Assembly (NCBI GenBank): GCA_011391295.1
Contig: JAABQT010000031.1
Coordinates: 1-10,921 of the forward strand
DNA length: 10,921 bases
Source: Betaproteobacteria bacterium
Lineage (GTDB): Bacteria > Pseudomonadota > Gammaproteobacteria > Burkholderiales > SG8-39
Reading direction: 5' to 3'
The notes under the pieces are model-generated. The model did not search any database. It was given only the letters and a program-made list of their open reading frames with translations, and had not been told where the DNA came from. How positions within the stretch are numbered: position 1 is the first letter of the stretch; every line of letters starts with the position of its first letter. Shown one piece after another: positions 5,889 through 10,921 of the stretch. Position numbers and translations under genes: made by a program.

Positions 5889-6188
5889 CTAGCGCTTCTT
5901 CTTCAGCAGGTCCGCCAGCCCCGCGAGCGCCTTGTGCGTCGCCGCGGGCCCGGGCTTGTCGCCGCCGCCGCCGGCGCGCGCATCCTCCACGCGCGCGTGC
6001 TCGTTCTCGTGGCAGTACACGCACAGCAGCTCCCAGTTGCTGCCGTCCTGCGGATTGTTGTCGTGGTTGCCGTCCATGTGGTGCACGGTCAGTTCCTTCA
6101 GCCGCGAGGCGGGAAACTCGCGCGCGCAGCGCGTGCAGATCCACGGCAGGATCTTCAGCGCGCGCTCGCGGTAGTCGCCGCCGCTCAT
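5889..6188 (-). CDS. yajD: HNH endonuclease, YajD-like
   Basis: A 99-residue protein closely resembling E. coli YajD by recall: YRERALKILPW-x-C-x-x-C-x-REF, LKELTVHHMDGNHDNNP, DGSNWELLC-x-YCHENEH. Zinc ligands are C18, C21, C56 and C59; the HNH core is H36-H37 with N51 and H60. HNH proteins use a beta-beta-alpha-metal site to nick or cut nucleic acid; the biological role of YajD is unknown. A low-complexity GGGGDKPG linker near residues 73-82 leads to a helix ending KKKR. I chose the ATG at 6188, whose ATGA overlaps the GIY-YIG gene stop. An ATG at 6197 would add three residues (MAG) and is also possible. Confidence 0.9.
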   Translation of the reverse strand: MSGGDYRERALKILPWICTRCAREFPASRLKELTVHHMDGNHDNNPQDGSNWELLCVYCHENEHARVEDARAGGGGDKPGPAATHKALAGLADLLKKKR

Positions 6189-6523
6189 GCCTGCCATACG
6201 GCGTAGCCCTCGTCCTGCAGTGCGATGGCGAGCTCGACTTCCATGTCGCGCGCCGCCTCGTAGGGCATGGGATTGGCGTAGGCGTAGAGCTTCGGCAGCA
6301 GCCGCAGCCCGAAGCGCTGCACGTAGGAATTCGCCCGCACGCCCGCCTTGTGCTTGGCAAAACGCGCCTCGGGCGTGAGCCCGGTCATGCCCACGTAGAC
6401 GCAGGGCTTGAGCATGTCGCGCTCCGGATTTGCCTTGCGAAAGCGCGCGAGGTTGAGCACCACGGGGTCCAGTTCGACCACGTAGACATTGTGGTGGTGC
6501 CTGCCGCGGCGCTTGTTTTTCAT
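6185..6523 (-). CDS. GIY-YIG-like nuclease-fold protein
   Basis: A 112-residue protein. The GIY-equivalent strand is NVYVVEL (Y14) and the YIG-equivalent is CVYVGMTGL (Y43-V-G45), followed by R54 in EARFAKH and an acidic helix MEVELA (E95/E97), the usual order of GIY-YIG catalytic residues. About 28 residues separate the two strands (VLNLARFRKANPERDMLKP), longer than the usual spacing of roughly 10, so this is a divergent subfamily; I recall similar proteins with NPMPYEAA and GYAVW near the C-terminus. No DNA-binding domain is attached. The N-terminus (KNKRRGRHHH) is very basic. It is the first gene of a four-gene operon and overlaps the HNH gene by 4 bases. Activity is not shown. Confidence 0.75.
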   Translation of the reverse strand: MKNKRRGRHHHNVYVVELDPVVLNLARFRKANPERDMLKPCVYVGMTGLTPEARFAKHKAGVRANSYVQRFGLRLLPKLYAYANPMPYEAARDMEVELAIALQDEGYAVWQA

Positions 6524-6546
6524 CGGTCCCGGCGAAAGCTTACTAT
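6518..6546 (+). promoter_or_regulatory. Possible sigma70 promoter for the exonuclease gene
   Basis: TTTTCA (6518-6523) and TACTAT (6541-6546) are separated by 17 bases; each matches four of six consensus positions. The predicted start site would be only a few bases before the ATG at 6556, giving a nearly leaderless mRNA. The region is just 32 bases between divergent genes, so promoters for both directions must overlap the coding ends. This is a weak call from pattern only. Confidence 0.3.
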
Positions 6547-6555
6547 GGCGGCCTC

Positions 6556-7152
6556 ATGACGCTGCCCGCCCAGTACCTGCGCACCATCTCCCGGGAAGAG
6601 ATGAACGAGCTGCCGATCCGCCGCTACGAGGGCGAGGTGTGCCTGGTGGAATCTGGCCGGGACCTGGAGGACGCGGCGGCCGACATCCAGGCCGAGCAGG
6701 TGGTGGGCTTCGATACCGAAACGCGCCCCGCGTTCCGGGTGGGCGAGAAGCACCTGCCGGCGCTCGCCCAGGCGGCCACGGCGCGCAAGGTGTACCTCCT
6801 TCCGCTGCAGCGCATGGACTGCTCGGCGGTGCTCGCCCCGCTGCTTGCCGCGCCGGGCGTGCACAAGGCGGGCATCTCGATGGCCGACGACCTGAAGCAG
6901 CTCAAGCTGCTGTTTTCGTTCCAGGAGGCCGGGGTGCTCGACCTTGGCCAGGTGGCCAAGCGCCACGGCCTGAGACAGACGGGCCTGCGCAACCTCACCG
7001 GGATCTTCCTCGGCACCCGCATCCCCAAGGGCGCCAAGACGACCAACTGGGCGGTGCCGCGCCTCTCGGCACAGCAGGTCACCTATGCGGCGACGGACGC
7101 CTGGGCCTGCCGCGAGCTGTACCTGCGCTTTCGCGAGCTCGGGCTACTCTGA
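6556..7152 (+). CDS. DEDDy 3'-5' exonuclease domain protein (RNase D-like)
   Basis: A 198-residue protein with one DnaQ/RNase D-type exonuclease domain and no HRDC domain. The DEDDy residues are visible: D53 and E55 in VGFDTETRP (Exo I), D112 in GISMADDLKQL (Exo II), and Y177-x-x-x-D181 in YAATDAW (Exo III). The KGAKTTNWAVPRLS segment before Exo III is typical of this stand-alone group. It should remove 3' nucleotides from RNA or single-stranded DNA with two metal ions; target unknown. The ATG at 6556 keeps the family-like N-terminus (ISREEMNELPIRRYEGEV), whereas the ATG at 6601 would lose part of it. It is divergent from the GIY-YIG operon. Its 3' end overlaps the 3' end of the convergent glutaredoxin-like gene by 9 bases. 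Confidence 0.93.
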   Translation: MTLPAQYLRTISREEMNELPIRRYEGEVCLVESGRDLEDAAADIQAEQVVGFDTETRPAFRVGEKHLPALAQAATARKVYLLPLQRMDCSAVLAPLLAAPGVHKAGISMADDLKQLKLLFSFQEAGVLDLGQVAKRHGLRQTGLRNLTGIFLGTRIPKGAKTTNWAVPRLSAQQVTYAATDAWACRELYLRFRELGLL

Positions 7153-7521
7153 GTCCTGCTTCAGCATCTCCTGCAGCTTGCCGCTGGACATGAGTTCTTT
7201 CAGGTCGCTCGCCCCGCCCACCAGCACGCCTTTCACGAACACCATCGGAAAGGTCTGCCAGCCGGTCCACAGCTTGAGCGCCAGCCGCCGGCGCCAGGCG
7301 GAAAAGTAGGACCCGTACTCGAGGTAGGTGTATTCCAGGCCCGCGGCGTCGAGCAGCTTGCGCGCCTTCTTCGGCGCCGGATTCATCTTCATGCCGACGA
7401 CGACGATGGCCTTGGCATCGACCGCATGCTGCACTTCCTTCACGATCTCCACGCCCCAGGCGGCGATCTTGTCGCGGATCGCGGGGTGCACGAGCGCCTG
7501 GTCGAGGAGGGGACGGGGCAT
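7144..7521 (-). CDS. Glutaredoxin-like protein lacking all cysteines
   Basis: A 125-residue protein. The glutaredoxin fold is visible: strand AIVVVGMKMNPAP (38-50), helix KKARKLLDAAG (51-61), strand YTYLEYG (64-70), the TFP turn (T90-F91-P92, cis-proline position) with MVFVKGVLVGG (93-103) forming the glutathione-site GG, and a final helix SDLKELMSSGKLQEML. The active-site position, normally CPYC or CGFS after a K/P-x-P context, reads NPAP (47-50), and the protein contains no cysteine. It therefore cannot do dithiol or monothiol exchange or use the usual Fe-S ligand. The extra WRRRLALKLWTGW (77-89) resembles the insertion in monothiol (Grx4-type) members. It starts one base after the rhodanese stop, so it is in the same operon. 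A binding or chaperone role is speculation. Confidence 0.88.
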   Translation of the reverse strand: MPRPLLDQALVHPAIRDKIAAWGVEIVKEVQHAVDAKAIVVVGMKMNPAPKKARKLLDAAGLEYTYLEYGSYFSAWRRRLALKLWTGWQTFPMVFVKGVLVGGASDLKELMSSGKLQEMLKQDSE

Positions 7522-7522
7522 C

Positions 7523-9118
7523 TCAGGCGTGCGTATCGTACGTCCGAAAGCGAATCGCCGGGTCGCGCTTGATCTGCTCCACCAGCCCCAACTCCCAGTC
7601 GAGGTAGGCGCGCGCGTGCTTCTCGTAATCCTTTTCCTGCTCGTGGTCGTAGGGCTTGTACCAGACGTCATCCGGCGTCGTGGTGGCGCGCTCGATGCCC
7701 GCTTGCGCAGGCAAGCCCGCGTCGAACCACGCCGCATTGCCGCCCCCCAGCACCTGCACGGCGACCCCGGGCCAGAGCGCCGCTGCCTCCGGCGCCGCGA
7801 GGCGCGCGAGCAGCCCGTCGTCGGAGGTCAGTACAATTTCCTTTGCCGCACCGATTTTTTCGCGCGCCGCCGCGAGCCGAGCGCGCACCGCCCACCACGC
7901 GCCCGGCACGTGTCGTCGCCGGAAGCGCAGGCTGCTGGAAAGGTCGATCAGCACGGCGCCCGCCACGAGGCGCTGCGCCAGGTCCGCGGCGTGCACCGCG
8001 GGCGCCTCCGGGTAGGCGGGAATGCGCGGCGTGCGCGGTCCGCGCGCGAGCGTGAGGTCGCCGAAACCGAAATCGCCTTCGGCCTCGAGCACGTACACCT
8101 CCTCCCATCCCATCTGGTTGAGCCAGGAGGCGGTCATCACCGCGCGCACCTGCTCGGGATCGATCAGCACCACGCGCGCATTGCGCACGCCGATGAATTC
8201 GTCGGTCGCCTGCACCAGCTGCCCGCCGGGGGCGTGCACGCTGCCCGGGATGCGCCCCGCCTCGAACTCGGCGCGCGTGCGCACATCCAGCAGGTAGAAC
8301 GTGCGCGAGGACTCGGCGCGCCAGGACATGGCTTTGCCGAAGTTGGTGAACTTCACGCCGAAGCGCCGCGCCACCTGCGCCGCGGCGGCGCGCGCTTTCT
8401 CGCGCCCGGCCGGCGTGGGCTCCGGCGCCACGCGCCCGGCGCCGCGTTCGCACTCGAAGCCGGCGAGCTCCCAGCCCATGGTGCCGTCCTTCAGCGCCAC
8501 CACCTGCTGCAGTCCCGCGTTGCGCAGCGACTGGCAGCCGATGATGCTGCGCGTGCGCCCCGCGCAGTTCACCACCACCAGCGTGTCCGGGTCCGCCAGG
8601 TCGTGCACGCGGTACACCAGCTCAGCGCCCGGCGCGTCGATGGCGCCGGGGATGTTCATGCGCTGGTACTCCTCCCACGGGCGCGAGTCGAGGATCACGA
8701 GTTTCTTGCCGCTCACCTTGAGCCGCTGCAGCTCGGCCGGCGGGATGCGCGGCGTGCCGTAGTGGTGCTCGACGAATTCGCCGAAGGCCTTGGAGGGCAC
8801 GTTCACGCCGCTGAACAGCTCGCCTCCCGTGGCCTTCCAGGCGGCGCAGCCGCCTTCGAGGATCTGCACGTCGGTGTAGCCGAGCTGCGCGAGCCTGGCC
8901 GCCGCGCGCTCGGCGAGCCCTTCGTCCCCGCCATCGAGCAGCACGATCGGCGCCGTGTAGCGCGGCACCAGGTCGAGCACCATCATTTCCAGGCGCGACA
9001 GGGGCAGCGAGCAGGCGAAGAACGGATGGCCCTGGGTGTGCACGCCCTGCTCGCGCACGTCGAGCAGGGCCAGTTCGGCGCCGGAGAGCAGGCGCTCGCG
9101 CAGCGCCGCCGGGGTCAC
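7523..9118 (-). CDS. Four-domain rhodanese-like sulfurtransferase, one active cysteine
   Basis: A 531-residue protein with four rhodanese-like repeats: about 1-105 (LLDVRE, then LEGGCAAW), 120-225 (ILDSRPWEEYQRMNIPGAIDAPG), 265-350 (LLDVRTRAEFEAGRIPGSVHAPG) and 375-470 (LIDLSSSLRFRRRHVPGAW, then LGGGNAAW). Only repeat 2 keeps the catalytic loop: C185 in NCAGRTRSIIG. The corresponding loops read LLDGGDEG, LIDPEQVR and LTSDDGLL in repeats 1, 3 and 4. About 45 C-terminal residues (VWYKPYDHEQEKDYEKHARA and onward) form an extra conserved-looking tail. Rhodaneses carry sulfane sulfur as a cysteine persulfide, here presumably on C185. The start is GTG at 9118, overlapping the dioxygenase TGA by 4 bases (GTGA). 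That pairing suggests a role downstream of cysteine or mercapto-acid oxidation or in sulfur relay. No signal peptide is visible, so it is probably cytoplasmic. Confidence 0.93.
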   Translation of the reverse strand: MTPAALRERLLSGAELALLDVREQGVHTQGHPFFACSLPLSRLEMMVLDLVPRYTAPIVLLDGGDEGLAERAAARLAQLGYTDVQILEGGCAAWKATGGELFSGVNVPSKAFGEFVEHHYGTPRIPPAELQRLKVSGKKLVILDSRPWEEYQRMNIPGAIDAPGAELVYRVHDLADPDTLVVVNCAGRTRSIIGCQSLRNAGLQQVVALKDGTMGWELAGFECERGAGRVAPEPTPAGREKARAAAAQVARRFGVKFTNFGKAMSWRAESSRTFYLLDVRTRAEFEAGRIPGSVHAPGGQLVQATDEFIGVRNARVVLIDPEQVRAVMTASWLNQMGWEEVYVLEAEGDFGFGDLTLARGPRTPRIPAYPEAPAVHAADLAQRLVAGAVLIDLSSSLRFRRRHVPGAWWAVRARLAAAREKIGAAKEIVLTSDDGLLARLAAPEAAALWPGVAVQVLGGGNAAWFDAGLPAQAGIERATTTPDDVWYKPYDHEQEKDYEKHARAYLDWELGLVEQIKRDPAIRFRTYDTHA

Positions 9119-9702
9119 GTGGCGACTTCGCGCGCTTCGCGGATGTCCGAATGCGGCGGGAACACGTCCCAGCGGCGCTCGGCTTCCTTGTAGAACTCGC
9201 GCCGGTGCAGCTGCTCCAGCCCCAGACCGTACATGTGGAAGTTCAGCAACGGCGCCTCGATGTGGATCGAATGCAGGTCCTCGGGCATGAAAGCCACGCC
9301 AGTGCCCTGGCGCACCACCTCGCGGCCCTTCTCGCGCACCCCGCCTTCGTCCGCGCGCTCGTAGAACTTGTTCAGTTCCTCGCCGGTGACACCGACGATC
9401 ACCGCCCAGGTGGTGTGGTTGTGCGCCGGCGTACCGTGCCCGCCGCGCGCGGAATTGGCGTACAGCGCGAAGCGGTGGTCGGCGTCCTCCGACAGCCGGT
9501 ACAGGCAGGAATGGCGCTTGCCGCCCGGCGCCGGCGGCGGAAAATCTGCGGTGCCGAACAATTCGGTGCGCGCGGCGAGCTGGATCAGGCGCGCCTTGAT
9601 CTTCTCCAGGCTGGCGCGGTTCACCCCGTCGCGCTTCTCGATCTCGCGAATGTCCGCGACGGCGGCTGCGATGGCGCTGCGGCGTTCCCTGGTCTGGTCC
9701 AT
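9115..9702 (-). CDS. Cysteine dioxygenase family cupin (thiol dioxygenase)
   Basis: A 195-residue protein of normal length for the cysteine dioxygenase type I family (PF05995). Iron ligands are H94 and H96 in TPAHNHTTWAVIVGVTGEE and H144 in MPEDLHSIHI. The second-shell Ser-His-Tyr triad of animal enzymes appears as N154-x-H156-x-Y158 (NFHMY), so His and Tyr are kept and Ser is Asn. An alpha-helical N-terminus (1-50) precedes the cupin. Family members use O2 and non-haem Fe(II) to turn cysteine or 3-mercaptopropionate into the sulfinate; the sequence alone does not settle which thiol is used. The ATG is at 9702, 14 bases after the arfB stop, without a clear Shine-Dalgarno. It overlaps the rhodanese gene, supporting a thiol/sulfur role for the pair. 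Confidence 0.88.
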   Translation of the reverse strand: MDQTRERRSAIAAAVADIREIEKRDGVNRASLEKIKARLIQLAARTELFGTADFPPPAPGGKRHSCLYRLSEDADHRFALYANSARGGHGTPAHNHTTWAVIVGVTGEELNKFYERADEGGVREKGREVVRQGTGVAFMPEDLHSIHIEAPLLNFHMYGLGLEQLHRREFYKEAERRWDVFPPHSDIREAREVAT

Positions 9703-9716
9703 GCGGGAATCTTAGC

Positions 9717-10112
9717 TCAGTCCCGCACCCGGCCGCGCAGCGCCTTCACTTTCGAGCGCCGCAGCTTGCCCTCGATGCGGCGTTCTTTCGACGCACGCGT
9801 GGGCCGGGTCGGGCGCCTTTTCTTCGGCACGAAAGCCGCCGCCTCCACCAGCGCCTGGAGCCGCGCCAGCGCCTCGGCGCGGTTCATCTCGAGGCTGCGG
9901 TGCTGCTGCGCCTTGATCACCACCACGCCGGTGCGCGTGATGCGCTGGTCACCGCGGTGCAGCAGCCGGGTTTTGACCTCGTCGGGCAGCGACGAGGCGC
10001 GCACGTCGAATCTCAGGTGCACGGCGTTGGACACCTTGTTGACGTTCTGCCCGCCCGCGCCCTGCGCGCGCACGGCGGTGAGTTCCACTTCGTGCTGCGG
10101 GATGTGGATCAC
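9717..10112 (-). CDS. arfB: Alternative ribosome-rescue factor ArfB (YaeJ)
   Basis: A 131-residue protein with the release-factor-like catalytic domain: RAQGAGGQNVNKVSNAVHL, with the GGQ at residues 20-22. It hydrolyses peptidyl-tRNA on ribosomes stalled at mRNA ends. The C-terminal third is strongly basic (KKRRPTRPTRASKERRIEGK through RRSKVKALRGR), the tail that occupies the empty mRNA channel in the E. coli protein. Length is close to E. coli ArfB (about 140). It lacks the codon-recognition domains of RF1/RF2, ruling out a true release factor. The start is GTG at 10112 (IHIPQHEVEL follows), overlapping the DUF2207 gene stop by 4 bases (GTGA). The next gene, the dioxygenase, is 14 bases downstream with no evident functional link. 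Confidence 0.95.
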   Translation of the reverse strand: MIHIPQHEVELTAVRAQGAGGQNVNKVSNAVHLRFDVRASSLPDEVKTRLLHRGDQRITRTGVVVIKAQQHRSLEMNRAEALARLQALVEAAAFVPKKRRPTRPTRASKERRIEGKLRRSKVKALRGRVRD

Positions 10113-10921
10113 CAGCCGCTTCCGCCGCCGCCACCCCCGCCGCCGCCCGAGCTGCCCCCGCCGCCGCCCCCTGAGGAACCGCCCGAGCTCGAGCCGGGCG
10201 GCGTGGAGGCGGCGCTGACGGTGCCGGAGATCCCGCCGATCGAACCCGCAATGCCGCCGCCGCTGAACATGCCGCCGCCGGAGTGCGAGCTGTAGTACCC
10301 GGCGACCGCTGCGGTCACTGCCGCGGCACCCAGCGTCGCCGTGAAGCGGTCGGCCCAGGTCTTCTCCACGCCGAGGGCGACCGCATAGGGCAGGTGCCTG
10401 GCGAACTCCGCGGCCGTCTGCGGCGGCGCCTTCATGCGCGCGAGGTCGTCTTTTTCGGCCACGCCCAGGTATTGCCGCAGCCCCTGGATCGCGTCCTGCA
10501 GCTTGCGGCCCTCGACGCTGTAGGCGGGCAGCCAGCGCGCGAACAGCAGCAGGATCGCCAGCATCAGCGCGCCGAGGGCGATGACAGTTGCCACCGGCGT
10601 TTCCAGCATCATCATCGCCACCACGGTGACCACGGCGATGAGCGCACCGGCGATGTGCGAGCCGCGGTTGCGCGAGAACATCTTGCCTTCGTACAGCGCG
10701 GCCAGCTCGCGCTTGTGCGTCTCGAGGCAGATCTGCACCCCGGGGTTGTGCGACTTGCCGATCGCCGTCGGCTTGCCGGGTGCGCGCAGCAATCCGGCGA
10801 GCGTGCGCTCGCCGGGCAGCCAGTCCACTTGCGCGCCCGTGCGCTCCAGGAGGTAGCCGGCGCCCGTGTCCTCGATCCTGAGAAAGCCGCGCGCGCCGAG
10901 GCCGAGCAACCCGGCGGCGAA
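10109..10921 (-). CDS. DUF2207 membrane protein, N-terminus cut by right window edge
   Basis: The frame is open from the right edge to TGA at 10109, 270 residues; the true start lies outside. The fragment begins in the conserved LLGLGARGFLRIED segment of DUF2207. Two membrane helices follow at about residues 90-106 and 109-127, then the EGRKLQDAIQGLRQYLGVAEK motif (137-157) and LPYAVALGVEKTWADRF (177-193). A third hydrophobic stretch (195-208) leads to a Gly/Ser-rich tail (212-270) ending GGSGW, a common finish for this family. Function is unknown; many members sit beside lemA, which would lie outside this window if present. A TTG near 10909 is in frame but lies inside the conserved region, so it is not the real start. 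Its stop overlaps arfB's GTG. Confidence 0.9.
   Translation of the reverse strand, partial: FAAGLLGLGARGFLRIEDTGAGYLLERTGAQVDWLPGERTLAGLLRAPGKPTAIGKSHNPGVQICLETHKRELAALYEGKMFSRNRGSHIAGALIAVVTVVAMMMLETPVATVIALGALMLAILLLFARWLPAYSVEGRKLQDAIQGLRQYLGVAEKDDLARMKAPPQTAAEFARHLPYAVALGVEKTWADRFTATLGAAAVTAAVAGYYSSHSGGGMFSGGGIAGSIGGISGTVSAASTPPGSSSGGSSGGGGGGSSGGGGGGGGGSGW
10134..10171 (-). other. Potential G-quadruplex in the coding strand of the Gly-rich tail
   Basis: On the minus strand four G-runs (5, 5 from 10155-10159, 3 from 10146-10148, 5 from 10134-10138) are separated by loops of 7, 6 and 7 bases, fitting the common G3+N1-7 rule. The run is the codon sequence for polyglycine (GGC/GGG), so it may be only a by-product of protein composition. 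It lies 22 bases before the arfB start codon in the same mRNA and could affect that coupling. Confidence 0.45.

Noticed and set aside
5887..6360. Upstream extension of the PIN frame to a 299-codon protein
   Set aside because: The added part overlaps the HNH and GIY-YIG genes in another frame and is Arg/Ala-rich without motifs; the PIN domain begins right at the GTG at 5886.
2113..6523. A restriction-modification or known defence system built from the Mrr-like, HNH and GIY-YIG genes
   Set aside because: No methyltransferase, helicase, specificity subunit or ATPase is present, the Mrr-like site is degenerate, and the genes belong to two separate minus-strand transcription units (the Mrr-like gene at 2113-2667, the GIY-YIG and HNH genes at 5889-6523) with the plus-strand yjbQ remnant and HIT gene between them.
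7328..9193. A 621-codon open frame on the plus strand
   Set aside because: Antisense to the rhodanese and glutaredoxin-like genes, which carry clear family motifs; composition is that of a GC-rich shadow frame.
10121..10171. Repeated CCGCCG units that could suggest a short tandem repeat or CRISPR-like array
   Set aside because: They are polyglycine/serine codons of the DUF2207 tail, with no spacers and no regular unit.

Overview
The window is a GC-rich, gene-dense stretch of a bacterial chromosome. Protein resemblances (beta-proteobacterial-type Mrr-like protein, YajD-type HNH protein, DUF3293, ArfB, DUF2207), tight packing and GTG/ATG starts point to a Gram-negative proteobacterium, most likely a betaproteobacterium of the Burkholderiales type. 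That placement is inference from gene content. I see no transposase, integrase, tRNA, rRNA, CRISPR array or long repeat. No gap between genes exceeds about 50 bases.

Layout. (1) Bases 1-4445, minus strand: a six-gene operon read right to left. It encodes an NTF2/SnoaL-flavin monooxygenase fusion, a membrane-anchored Mrr-like protein with a degenerate active site, a small dimeric alpha/beta-barrel (EthD/ABM-like) protein, an SDR oxidoreductase, a GFA-family zinc protein, and an unrecognised conserved-looking protein cut by the left edge. It resembles a small catabolic or detoxification operon whose substrate cannot be read from sequence. (2) Bases 4493-5032, plus strand: a remnant of yjbQ (UPF0047) that has lost its whole centre in frame, abutting an intact HIT-family hydrolase gene. 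A LysR-box-like inverted repeat lies in the 47-base divergent gap before it. (3) Bases 5036-6523, minus strand: four overlapping or nearly touching genes for GIY-YIG-like, HNH (YajD-like), PIN and DUF3293 proteins. (4) Bases 6556-7152, plus strand: a DEDDy 3'-5' exonuclease (RNase D-like), divergent from the nuclease operon across 32 bases. (5) Bases 7144-10921, minus strand: a five-gene run with a DUF2207 membrane protein (cut by the right edge), the ribosome-rescue factor ArfB, a cysteine-dioxygenase-family cupin, a four-domain rhodanese with only one active-site cysteine, and a glutaredoxin-like protein with no cysteine at all.

How they may work together. The dioxygenase, rhodanese and glutaredoxin-like genes overlap or touch and look like a thiol/sulfane-sulfur unit. 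The central block places four different nuclease folds within about 1.7 kb. The most distinctive single observation is the yjbQ deletion: both ends of the protein remain recognisable and in frame, and the join preserves a stop codon that directly abuts the start codon of the HIT gene.
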